Shown here piece after piece: positions 32,333-42,932 of a DNA stretch of 64,000 bases. Source of the DNA: Diploptera punctata (Eukaryota > Arthropoda > Insecta > Blattodea > Blaberidae). The DNA lies in assembly GCA_030220185.1 (NCBI GenBank), contig JASPKZ010010272.1, positions 4,823,501 to 4,887,500 on the forward strand, written 5' to 3'. The position numbers and the translations under genes are program-made. The notes beneath the pieces were generated by a model. It ran no database searches, had not been told where the DNA came from, and worked only from the letters and a program-made list of their open reading frames with translations. Numbering within the stretch: the stretch's first letter is position 1; every line of letters starts with the position of its first letter.

Positions 32333-32787
32333 ACATCGAAAGAAGCCTTTATAATGTAATGTCATCATCACCATCCATGGAAGTATTAGGCCGTGTGGCC
32401 TGTTACGGTCTCAAAGAGGAATCTTCCATCCAGCGCTTTTTTGGACATCCAAGCGATCACAAAAAAACAACGGGCGTAATTAACAGTATAACGAAACCAT
32501 CTTTAGTACAAAAGAACACAAGATTATGGCTTTATAATGTTCTCGCAAGATCAATATTAAGATATGGTAGTGAAGCATGGACAATAAAATGTAATGTAAA
32601 ATTCCCAAATAGAAGCAAAGGTTTCATAATAACTGGTGCACACGAATTAACAACGTATATAAGAAAAAACATTTGCATTTAGATCGGAGCTCACCCAGAT
32701 GGCTCAGTCCATAGTGCATTGGCCTTGAAAGCCAATGGTCCTGGGTTCTAGTCCCAGTCAGAGCATATCATTTTTCTCTTCAAATAT
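32333..32787 (+). mobile_element. tRNA-derived SINE (family A) carrying a nested LINE
   Basis: TTCCTTAA flanks the whole block (32325-32332 and 32788-32795). The SINE body (GAAAGAAGCC, then AAAATTCCCAAATAGAAGCA) is split by a LINE at 32363-32587. The tRNA-like domain (32689-32764) and CTCTTCAAATAT end follow. Sister units keep the empty AGTTCCTTAATAGTG site. Confidence 0.85.
32363..32587. mobile_element. Short LINE insertion with 5' inversion (twin priming)
   Basis: AATGTAATGT flanks it (32353-32362 and 32588-32597). The left part (to about 32455) is a LINE 3' end on the minus strand encoding GCPKKRWMED. The right part (about 32470-32587) is on the plus strand and encodes the upstream RT segment ITKPSLVQKNTRLWLYN. 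The two belong to one element with its 5' part inverted. Confidence 0.8.
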
Positions 32788-32963
32788 TTCCTTAATAGTG
32801 TTACCAAAATTATGGGAACTTTTTGCTCAAAATGATAATATAATTGTGACACAGGTTATATAACTTGAATTAAGAATTTTTGTAAGACTATTAACTACAA
32901 ATCTCTATTCAAAAAATATAAATCATCTGAGTTTAAGAGCCATTAAAATACATACATTAAATG

Positions 32964-33492
32964 CAAGTAAATTGCAAGAAACTACTCACTGCTCTTTATC
33001 AAAAACATAAGACTATAATTAATACCATCTCACTGCGAAATCAATGGAAATGAAATAGCCAATATGCTGGCAAAACGTGGAGCAATGTGTTTACAACAAC
33101 CTAATTCAAACACATCTTATTGTTCAGCAATCATTTTCATCAAACAAACAGTATAAAACACATTCCATACTACACCAGATGCACCTTGAAAGGAAACTGT
33201 AGCATATTTTCGACTAAATACAGGACATGATAGTCTTGCAGCTCATCTTCATCGAATAGGAATTTACACAAGTCCTCATTGCCCTCTGTACTCCACAAAC
33301 ACTAACATGGACAGAAACCACCTGCTACAGTGTCATGCACTTCACTCTGCTATGCTGAAGGAAAGACACTGAGAAGCAAGAGCCTAATTTCTGTTTTGCT
33401 ATGATGTTTTATTCTTTTAATTTACTGTTATGTTAATAATGGACAATCACTTCTGTCAAGTCCCCTGAATTTGTATAAATAAGTAAATAAAA
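32964..33492 (+). pseudogene. LINE 3' fragment with RNase H domain (before unit F)
   Basis: A decayed copy: the word CATCTCACTGCGAAATCAAT still aligns with the RNase H PSHCGIN codons of the sisters. Several deletions. The A-rich tail has been invaded by palindrome P4. Confidence 0.7.
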
Positions 33493-33743
33493 TGTATATA
33501 ACTTTCACAGGGAAAGAACACTATGAGGTTTAATTTAAGAATTAAATTAATGTTTTTATTACCTCGCCTCATATCCTTTTTCTTCTAAACTGCAGTTTCG
33601 GAGCTTATCTCCAACATCAGTAGCCTCTGGTCGACATAACAATGGTTGACCAGAGACTACAGATGATGGAGATAAGCTCCGAAACTGCATTCTAGAAGAA
33701 AAAGGATATGAGGTGAGGTAATAAAAACATTAATTTCATTCTT
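33493..33743. mobile_element. Palindromic element P4 with 12-bp target-site duplication
   Basis: AAGTAAATAAAA flanks it (33481-33492 and 33744-33755). It starts with a single tail ACTTTCACAGGGAAAGAACA then CTATGAGG, and continues as inverted arms meeting near 33640. The arms contain GGAGATAAGCTCCGAAACTG preceded by CTGATG/CAGATGAT. The tail is on one side only. Empty site: 18860 in unit C. Confidence 0.85.
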
Positions 33744-34004
33744 AAGTAAATAAAACATTAAATGCTCATCAAAGGGAAAGAGGCTAAGAGAAAATGTAGT
33801 TCTTTTTGTTTCACGTTAAACATGAACAAAAAATTATGGTCATACATTTTCTGTAATTCTTCACTGATTTAGCTTTAATTAAGTTTTAAATTATTTATGA
33901 TAATGAAATTGTATTTTACCTTATTAAGATTCATTGGCTTAGAAAACGTTCAAACACAATCTTCAATGATCCACATTTAGCTTAAAAAAATATTCAAATC
34001 CAGT

Positions 34005-34881
34005 CTACAATGGTTCGCCATGTACCTTCTGGTGTGTTTTAAGTAATGTTTTAGTCACAAAATCTTTTTCACAAATTGAACAAGAATATGGGCGATGGCC
34101 TGTATGGTATCTTTTGTGGATGGAGAGTGTAGACAACTGTGTGTAACTTTTTCCACAAACATCACACTTATAAGGACGTTCTCCAGTGTGTGTTCGCATG
34201 TGGGTTATCATATATTTGTGACTATTAAATGATTTACCGCATGTATCACAAGTACTAGGTTTCTCCCCTGTATGAATACGTTTGTGGGCCGCTAACGATC
34301 CCACTGTTGTAACAGCCTTTCCGCATATATCACAGAGATGTATATTTGTCCCTTCATGAGATTTCATATGTTGTTTTAATGTAATATTATTACAAAATTT
34401 TTTACCACATTGTGTGCATTCTTGTGGAGTACTTAAATGTTTGAAACGTGTGTGACCATTTAATGAACTTTTTGTGGTAAATTCCTTGCCACAGTAATTG
34501 CAAGCAAATGGCTTTTGTCCACTGTGTAGATTTTCATGACCTTTCAAAACTGTTGCAGAAAAACAACCATATCCACAAATTTTACAAACATGGGTATATT
34601 GGCCAAAATGACGTCGTTTATGCGCATTAAGACCCTGTTTAAAGTTAGTAGCATAACCACAAATATCACAAACATGATTTTTATCATCACTATGTGTTTT
34701 GCCATGACTCCTCAGCAGGGCCTTACTTTTAAAACGCTTATTACATATATCACATGGGAAGATTTTATCGTAATGTTTGAATCTGTGGGCATAAAATCCA
34801 TTTTTTGTTATTTGCTTGCCACAAATCGGACATTGCTTCATATCAGGATTAGGAAAGCTAACCATTTCTCTCTCCAGAGAC
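34005..34881 (-). CDS. C2H2 zinc-finger terminal exon, array unit F (10 fingers)
   Basis: A putative nuclear DNA-binding protein. Coding starts at 34881 after CTTTTCTTTTCTAG. Ten fingers in array order with all ligands: CPICGKQI, CDICNKRF, CDICGYAT, CKICGYGC, CNYCGKEF, CTQCGKKF, CDICGKAV, CDTCGKSF, CDVCGKSY and CSICEKDF. It differs from its sisters mainly in helices: finger 1 TKNGFYAHRFKH, finger 2 KALLRSHGKTH, finger 3 FKQGLNAH, finger 5 KSSLNGHTRFKH and finger 6 NNITLKQH. Its flanks carry more independent insertions (two LINEs, one SINE, P4, P5) than any other unit. Confidence 0.9.
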
Positions 34882-35236
34882 CTAGAAAAGAAAAGAGAAA
34901 TGCGTATAAACATGGCGACCCTATCTACGTAGAAACCACATGCAATGCTCCAAAATTTAAGCCTGAAAGAAGAAAAATGATTCTCTATCTTTATATAAAA
35001 AGTTAGGAATGAGAAAGATATTTTATATTACTCCATGCTCAAATAACCCATATCTACTCCATGCTCAAATATCCCTTCCTCATATTTCAAATAATCTTTA
35101 CTTCATGAACTTGCTGAAAATACATACAGCATTCATTTCCCATTGGATAATTCTCTTTCCTTCTGGCAAATCAACATATCTGAACCACAGTAAGATATAC
35201 ATATTGATAATGAATCACTCTCAGATATAAAATTTG

Positions 35237-35841
35237 ATTGAACTTTCATAGGAATAAATCACTATGAGGTTTAATTTAAGATAAATGAAAATGTTTTATA
35301 CCTCTCCTCATAATTAGTCTGATTACGAGCAGCTACAGCCGACTTTTCCACTTCTCCATTTTTGACATTTCTAAGATGTTCTTTTACCCTTTGTTTTCAA
35401 ATTTCTTTTTGTTTTTCCTATATAAATTTTGTCACAATCCCATCTGATTAATTCCTGATTTGTATTCTTCAATTTTTTTTCATTTTTATTGGTTTTAATT
35501 AACCTATTTAGGTTGTATTCATTCTTCGGTGCCAATCTTATATTAAACTTTTTGAATTTTTTTAACTTGTGTTTCAATGGATGGTAAGCGAATTTCTTGA
35601 ATTTTATTTTTTCTTCCGTTTGTTTTATAAGTGTGCTTTCATTAATTAATTTTTGTCTTCTAAATTTATTTTATTTTCTTGTATACCATATTTTCTTCAA
35701 AACCGTTATCTGTTGCAACATTAATTATGTATTCCTTATCTTTTTCATAATTTTCTTTGCTCACAGGTATATTTACCAATCTGTGTGTCAAACTATCGAA
35801 CCATTAATTATGAGGAGAGGTATGAAACATTTTAATTGATC
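35237..35841 (-). mobile_element. Penelope-like retroelement remnant with inverted arms (P5)
   Basis: Inverted arms of 29 bp (35288-35316 and 35805-35833, CCTCTCCTCATAATTA type) enclose minus-strand coding sequence. Near 35795-35600 it reads VNIPVSKENYEKDKEYIINV, then KFAYHPLKHKLKKF, the RT thumb region of Penelope-like elements. Near 35430-35330 it reads CDKIYIGKTKRNLKT, then after a one-base shift KEHLRNVKNGEVEKSAVA, a GIY-YIG endonuclease start. The left end has the ACTATGAGG tail. ATAAAATTTGAT/ATAAAATTTAAT (35225-35236, 35842-35853) look like a 12-bp target duplication with one mismatch. Dead copy. Confidence 0.75.
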
Positions 35842-35859
35842 ATAAAATTTAATATTTAC

Positions 35860-36580
35860 TGCATTTGTAGGTGTATAAAAGACACCCCAAAAATTAACCA
35901 TAAAAAATAAAATGTCTTATATTTCAAAGACAATGACAAACCTCCCCCCCCCCCCAAAAATTCTTATAATGGCCTATTTTGGTAAATGAGGACTATGTTT
36001 AACACCCACAATGATAATTATGCAAAATATTACAAACCCACAGAGTATTTTGGCTGTAGGTGAACTAAATGTCACATACCAAGAAAACACAGATTTTGGT
36101 ATAGTTCTACTTATATGAAATATGCAACCTGTAATTATTTAACGCTATAACAGACATATGGGGTATGCATATTGGAGTAATGGAATAAATGTTAAATAGT
36201 TACCTGATCTTTCAATGAACATTCAAATGAACAAACAATTTCCTCTTTCATTTTTTTAACTTCACAATTTTGAACAGCTGAGTCATTCTGTTATCTTGTG
36301 AGGCATATTAGTATCACTGACAGTTTAGGTTTTTTCTTGTAAGAAACTGTAGAAGAGGTGCGATGAATAAACCTCACCCACAAATGAGAGGAAGGCCAAA
36401 TACAACTGCTACATTTATTTCAGGAAGAATCTGAAAGATTCCTCTAATTGCTAGGTATGTTTCTGAGCTGAATGTGTCATGCTTTCCTTGAAATCTGATT
36501 TTTTTTCTAAGCATAGCACACACCCTACTGCCTTGTTCTATCAAAGATACCATTTGACCATCGTGTCATATAGAGGCATA
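35860..36580. other. Intergenic DNA
   Basis: No gene recognised. A C12-13 run lies near 35942-35954. The unit F homology ends here, so the linker relic and family A SINE of units A-D are missing. Confidence 0.45.
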
Positions 36581-36589
36581 ATGCTTCTC

Positions 36590-37130
36590 AGTAGACATGT
36601 GGCTAGCATGCACTGCTGTCACTGGGATTACATGTTCGAATCCTGGCGGTTCATGAGGGGTATTGGCAGTGGGCCATACCAGGATTTTTCTGGTTTTCTC
36701 ATGGTACTCCCTTTTCCCAAATTTTATCCCACCAACACACTCTACATCTTCATTTAATAAAATTAATCTGGTCTGCCAGACCACAGGCATTTAAAATATG
36801 TAGTTGTGGTGATCCAGGGGAGGGGCATATTCTTGTACTTCATCACGACTCTGAGCCTATGTGACAACTTAGGGCAGAATTGGGTCAAAGGAAGAGTTGT
36901 ATCTCTTTGTCAAGGCCCTGGGTCCAGCCTAGGAAATGGCGCTGAGTTGTGTGTGAATGCCTGATGCGTTGAAACCAGGTACACCGTAACAGACTACATA
37001 ACACTGTAAAATAGATTTATATTTCCACTCATAACAAACGATAGGTACTGCAATACAATGAACCTACAAATGGGTTGCCATGTTATGGACGTTGAAAACC
37101 GTAGCCCATATGTTGTTCTTATCTAATCTA
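36590..37130 (+). repeat. tRNA-derived repeat (family E)
   Basis: A tRNA-like start (GTGGCTAGCATGCACTGCTG, TGTTCGAATCCTGGCGG). From about 36850 (GACAACTTAGGGCAGAATTG, CAAGGCCCTGGGTCCAGCC) it matches 51225-51430. The shared end contains ATTTCCA.TCATAACAAACGA. Confidence 0.6.
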
Positions 37131-37489
37131 AATGCAAAAAAATGTAAAGTAGATTAAATCTTCAGCAACAAAATTAATATTACATTTCCCCTTGAATATT
37201 CTCTTTACCTTCAATTGTAGATTAATCAATTTTTATTTTTACACTCACTGTTTCCACAAAGTAATGTCATAATATTATTTAATTGTAGCATACAATTAAA
37301 ATAATGAGACAAAAAATCATTTTTCATTATGTTTGATTACTTATCCAGAAAGATTTTATTACTAAGTAGTAACCCTTCCATTTTCTTATAATATGGCTAA
37401 TTTTTTCTTGGGTACTATGGGAAAGGAATGGAATGTTCATAAATATTATTTTCTCTAATGTGTAATTCTTCTTTCAAGTTAAGCTCTAG

Positions 37490-38540
37490 CGATAGAAGCA
37501 TAGACTACATAACAAAGATGGCACATGTGAGAACAGTAAAGTGTGGTGTGATTTTTGTGGTTAAAGGACATAACCTGAGTGAAATATACAGGGACATGTG
37601 TGGGGAAGACTGCATGGATAAGAGGTGGTGTGCATTCTTCAAATCTTCAAAAAGGCTGTAAGAAATTTTTAGATTTGTCATGTTCCACCAGCCAGTTACA
37701 CCTGCAACCCCTTGGAACAACTGTCAACCTTATCTCAGCAGTTCAACATTTCATATAGTATAATGTAAGATATCATGCAAGAGACATTGACATTTTGTAA
37801 AGTTAGTGCCTGCTTGGTGCCTAAGAACCTGACGGATGACCCCAAGGGCCAGGAAATGATGACATGCTTGGACCACTTAATTCTGTTACGCTGCCAAAGG
37901 GCATGATTTTCTGGAAGGAATTGTCACTGGTAATGAGTTGCGAGTGTACCACGAGCAAAAAAGAAGAAAAAAAAACAGCTCTATGGAGTTGAAATATACA
38001 GTTTCCCTAGTAAATATACATTTTAAAATGCCACAATCTGCTAAGAAAATCTCGTGACAGTGTTCTGGGATATGCAAGGTGTTTTATTGGTGGACTTTGT
38101 TCAACACATGACCATTGTAAGTACTGCAGCCTACATTCAAACTTTGAAGTTATGTCTTGCCCTTCGCGACAGGTGCCATAACACGAATGCTGACATTGTC
38201 AAACTTTTTCACAACAATGCTTGCTCCCATGTTGCAGCTTCTGTCCAAAAGAAAATCAACAAATTTGGTTGGACTTCAGTCCAGATCTTATACTGTCAGA
38301 TTTTCACCTGTTGGTCCCGTGAAGAAATTCCTGGCCAGTCATCAGTTTGAGACAGATGCAGAAGTGTGATGAGCTATCTGCAGAAGGCTTTATTCTAACC
38401 GAATCGACTTCTATAAACAAGATATACTGAAACTGTTACCATAATTGGACAAGTGTATTGAGAAAACTGATGACTATGTAGAAAATTGGGTAAAGAATGT
38501 GAAGTGCTTTTTACCTATTAAACTTTTTTAATACATTTAT
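37490..38540 (+). pseudogene. mariner (Tc1/mariner) transposase pseudogene
   Basis: Broken frames give VKCGVIFVVKGHNLSEIYRD, DCMDKRWCAFFK, LTDDPKGQEMM, then IVTGNELRV, VFWDMQGVLLVDF, FHNNACSHVA and KKFLASHQFETDAEV, in mariner order. The first two catalytic aspartates of the DD34D triad sit in motifs usually read GDE and HDNA. Here both are Asn (GNE at about 37930, HNNA at about 38210). With several frameshifts the copy cannot be active. Terminal inverted repeats were not identified. Confidence 0.8.
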
Positions 38541-39200
38541 TTTGCATTATTTTCTGATCCACCCATGTATTTGAAGATTCAGTTTTGTTTGTGGTAGATA
38601 TGCTGTAGAGTTGTGACTGTCTGTGGTTGATAGTAAATGCCATCAATGTAAATATTCTCCAAATAGTATCTGAAAGTTTGTGATGAAAAATTATTTAAAT
38701 CATAATGAAATTGATCCATAATGGTATAACAGAGAACATATTTCTGTCAAGAACAATCTTTATATGAACCACTAGCAAATTCAGAAAAAAATGTTAGATC
38801 ATCTACTACATATAAAACGAAATCTCTTGACAATTTTTTGGATAAACACTTAATAAGAGCAATGATGTGATTTTTTAAAAAAACTCTGCTCCATAAAGTT
38901 TGAGGAGATACATTTTGTACACATATTAGAAACCTTTAAATGATACTATTTTTGAGGGAAATACATACCCAAGGAATTAGCAGAATGGGAATTTTTTGTA
39001 TCTGTTGTCAGAGAACTTTTAAGAAACCACAACATACAGAATTACCATCAATCGGTATAGAAGAATTATAGAGAAACTATGAAAAACTAGATGCAGTATC
39101 TAATTGAAAATTCACATCTGGACTTCTTTCTGGAGAACTTGGGGCAATATAATGAGCAGGGAGAATGATTTCACAAAGATATTGTTACAATGGAGAACAT
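38540..39200. other. Intergenic DNA
   Basis: No gene recognised on either strand. Confidence 0.4.
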
Positions 39201-39202
39201 TA

Positions 39203-40115
39203 TTAACACATTCAACTCGTATGATGTGACGTTCACGCGCGCTCTAGTGAGGCCCAGTCTACGAATGACGCGACATTCACGTCAAGTGCACAAGCTCACA
39301 TATTTTGCAATAACTTTCAAACTACCGCATAGATGTCTAATGTGTTAGCTATTCTCGGTTCCTGAGACAAAGTGTGTTGGATGACCTGCCTTTTTTTTTA
39401 AGAAATCGTGAAATTAGAAGCTGTTTGTTGGAAATATATAAAAATAATTTGTAGTGCTCAGTCTTTGAAATTCCGTCTAAGGGGGTGTGTGGTGACGATC
39501 GTGATGGCATTCTGAGTTTATTAGAGAGTTTTGTCCTCGAAACAGCAGACAGGAGTCATAACACCGACAGGAAAACTGAGGAGGGTAAAAGGGCAAAGAC
39601 CTAGGGAACAAATAAAAAAAACTCTGCCAGGTTGCAATGAAAGGTGTTGACTTGCAAGACCAGATCACTGACCTTTTTCCTTAATGCGTCGCACTGTAAA
39701 AGCATACAGAAAATTATTTTTCTATTTGCTGGACATATGTATGTTTAACTCTTTTGTGGTCTACAATAATTTCATAGATCGCAAGACAGCATATTCGACC
39801 TTCAGAATAGCTGTCGCCAAGCAGTTATTGGAGACAATTCAGCTGTCAAGCTGCAATGTGAGAGGCCTCCAATCATCAAGTACAACCCCTGTCAGTTTAC
39901 AGGCAAGGAACTGGGCTCACTTTCCATTGTACATCCCCAGCACAGACAATAAAAAGAAACCCTACAAATGTGTGTTCAAAACAGAACAAAAGAAGTGAAA
40001 CTATATTTCAGTGCAAAAAATATGAAGTTCCACTTCATGTCCCAGAATGTTTCGAGATTTACCACACCAGAACATGAGCATTTTTGTGCTTGCATGTAAA
40101 GAGCATGACACCTCC
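39203..40115 (+). pseudogene. piggyBac-like transposase remnant
   Basis: At 39635-39680 MKGVDLQDQITDLFP matches the GVDxxDQ motif of piggyBac (DDE_Tnp_1_7) transposases. A one-base frameshift leads into the open frame 39684-39998 with MRRTVKAYRKLFFYLLDICM and FRIAVAKQLLETIQL. Past the stop a decayed cysteine-rich end (KYEVPLHVPECFEIYHT) remains. The catalytic core is deleted. TTAACACATTCAACTCGTA at 39203 could be the TTAA target and left end, but no right end was found. Confidence 0.7.
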
Positions 40116-40194
40116 TGACTTCTGTGGCATTTAAATCTGAGTGGAGGGGAAAGTTAGCAGGCATTTAAATAAAAGTCCATTGAGTAAAGGGTCC

Positions 40195-40545
40195 ATCCAT
40201 CCATAGTAATTCTGCCCAAAGGCAGGTCCTTCACTGCAATCATAGCATTTTTCATGCTATGCTTGCAGTTTTACTAGGGAATTGTAGGTGTGGTAGCTTC
40301 CCGTTGCTTTCCACACCGATGAAGGATAATGATAAGGATGATGATGATTATGATAATGGTGATGATGGCCATATGATTTCGGGGACCGTTTGGGCTTTAA
40401 AGTTTTCCTGACATTTGTCTTACAGGTGAGGAAAACCCCGATAAAAACCTCACCCAGAAAAACTGCCCTGACCAGGGATCGAACCTGGGTCCACTGCGTA
40501 ACAAGGCAGCACTCTACCTCGAGACCACAGCGATGAGGGAAGCAA
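40195..40545 (-). repeat. tRNA-derived SINE (family B)
   Basis: The complete body runs from the TCCATCCATCCATAGTAATT tail to the head GACCACAGCGATGAGG. It includes TTCCACACCGATGAAGGAT and a GATGAT-rich stretch, and a B-box-like GGTTCGATCCCTGG on the minus strand. The 113-residue open frame here is not a gene. Confidence 0.85.
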
Positions 40546-40549
40546 AAAT

Positions 40550-41267
40550 GATGGGTGATTAATGCTAACTTTTGGAAAGGAAGAATTCCAGTTCTCATAA
40601 CATGAACAAAATAGATAATTTCTGAATTTTATTACACATTCAAAGAGATTTTATGTTAATTTATTGGCAATTAAAATGTTTAAGTTGGTTGATCATTAGT
40701 TTAATATTTATAATATAGTTAAGATTATATATATATATATATATATATATATCACAAATGAAAACAATAGAATCTAGAAAACATAAAAATTGTATGGAGT
40801 TTAAGGTGAAAAAAAAAAGCTTAACAAAAAACATTTATGTTTTACAAACTTCTGGCTGCCATCAGTGAAGATTGGCCTAAGTTTATTTTATTCATATTGT
40901 GAAAAAAAAAAAATTCATGACTAGTGATAGGCCTAACAAATACTTAATTTAATTTATGAATTGGTTTCCTAATGTTGTGACCAACATGTTTGTAATTATT
41001 GGAAGGAAAAATGAAACACAGTATCACCATTAATCATTTACTAATCAACAATTATTACAAACTCTATACAGAAAACAATCTAAAAATCTATATAAATCAG
41101 CTATCATTAAAAAAAAAATCTAGTTTCATAAAAAACGTTTGCAAATTCACAGACAAAATAAGGTAAGGAAGGCAGATATTATATATATAAAGACTAGAAA
41201 AGCAAAATGATTTAAAGTAATTCTACTTCTACCGGTTTCAATAAAATTTCAAATCACTGATATGTGA
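40550..41267. other. 3' flank of the next zinc-finger exon
   Basis: AT-rich, with a (TA)n run at 40725-40752. No gene seen. It should contain the 3' UTR of the 41268-42459 exon. Confidence 0.45.
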
Positions 41268-42459
41268 TTATATGCCATGGCTCTTTTGGTGTGTATTTAA
41301 AAGTGTCCTTGTGACAAAGTCTTTGCTACAAATGGTACAATGATATGGGCGTTGACCTGTATGGTAGCGTTTATGCACTGTTAGAGTAGAAAGTTGTGTA
41401 AATGATTTACCACATTGATCGCAATGATGCGGACGCTCACCCGTATGTGTGCGTTTATGTATTCTGAGGTAGTCTAACTTGCCAAATGCCTTGCCACAAA
41501 CATCACAAACATTAGGTTTTTCACCTGTGTGTGTCCGACAATGAGCTAAAAGAGATGTCCTGCTGGTTACAGCCTTCCCACAGATATCACACAAAAAAGC
41601 TTTAGGTTTCTTTATACCAGCGTGAGATTTCAAATGTGATTGTAGAAGTTTTTTGCTTTTGAAAATCTTGCTGCAAAATTCACACTGATGTCGTTTTGGG
41701 TCCCAGCTAGCATCAGGATGTTCGGTCTTTTTGTGATAGCTGAGATTGTTTCTGTACAGAAAATCTTTACCACATACATCACACTGAAAAGGACGTTTCC
41801 CAGTGTGAACATTTTTATGCTCCTCCAATTCTGCTTTGGAATAGAAACCTTTTCCGCAAGTTTCACACTTCACTGTATAATGTCCATAATGGCGCTTTTT
41901 GTGAATTTCGAGATTTGTTTTATACAACGTAGCATAACCACAAATATCGCAGATCTGATCTTTCTCTTCAGTATGAATTTTCTTGTGCTTCTTCACTTCG
42001 TAAGGACGTTTAAATGCTCTACCACAAATTTCACATGCATATGGTCGTATTTTGCTATGGCTGAGTATGTGTACTTTGAGTTGTTTGTTTGTCATGCAAA
42101 TTTTCCCACAAATATCACAGGTAATACAGCTTGAAATTTCGTGTTCCTTCACTTTGGATTGCACATGACCCTCAGTTTTTGAAACCTTAATAATCTCTTC
42201 AACATCTGGCTTTAACTTACATTTTGTTTTTAATTTCTTTCTATGTTTGTATTTCAGTTTATTTCCATTACCACTTCTCCCATTGATCTGTTCATAAAAT
42301 ACATCTAATGGAACATCAATCAATTCTGACCAATCCCATGTCTCACCACACCCTTTCCCTTTCATGCTTCCTGTTCTCTTTCTAGTTTTGATTTCTTTTA
42401 ATTTCTTGTTTGCTGTACTTCTAGTTTGTCTGTTCCCAACACTGGGTCGCTCTGAAGAC
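41268..42459 (-). CDS. C2H2 zinc-finger terminal exon (10 fingers), closest intact relative of the array
   Basis: A putative nuclear DNA-binding protein. Coding starts at 42459 after TTCTCTTCTTTCTAG; the Met at 42539 lies in the intron. The N-terminal part of about 110 residues is basic, with KKLKEIKTRKR and KHRKKLKTKCK as likely nuclear localisation stretches and an acidic WDWSELIDVPLDVFYEQ patch between them. Ten fingers follow: CDICGKIC, CEICGRAF, CDICGYAT, CETCGKGF, CDVCGKDF, CEFCSKIF, CDICGKAV, CDVCGKAF, CDQCGKSF and CTICSKDF. Finger 3 (CDICGYAT) and finger 7 (CDICGKAV) show one-to-one correspondence with the array. The segment encoding KLKPDVEEIIKVSKTEG survives as a relic upstream of array units A-D. 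Confidence 0.92.
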
Positions 42460-42932
42460 CTAGAAAGAAGAGAAATTGTAATATAGTCCAAATTTACTAC
42501 CGATGAGCCATGTTGATAAATTTGCAGTGTACAAATCACAATGTACCTAGTGATTCTACGGTAAAATTTCTATTGTGGAATATATGACTTCAATGTTCTA
42601 TCGCAGAATAATCAACATGCATGCAATCATCTCGTGTTGTTCTCATAAACACGCCCACTGTTATATTAAATCCCAGTAACACACCACTGAAACATGCGGA
42701 CATATGATATTTTTAAAAGTATGAAAAACCGTACAATAAACTAGTGCCAAACCTTTACCAGATATTAAAAAAATAAGATTTAAATTAGCAATGTAACAAA
42801 GACAGTCCTACACAAAAAAAAAAAACAATATAAATATATTTATGGAAGTAAATATACATTTTAGTAAAATAGTTTTATAATTATGTATGGTATAAGAATG
42901 TCCGAACATACAAGACACAACGTTTTCTTCAT
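42460..42932. other. Spacer between two zinc-finger exons
   Basis: Only 473 bp separate the stop of the 42933-43674 exon from the acceptor of the 41268-42459 exon. No first exon or clear promoter is visible in it. Confidence 0.5.
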
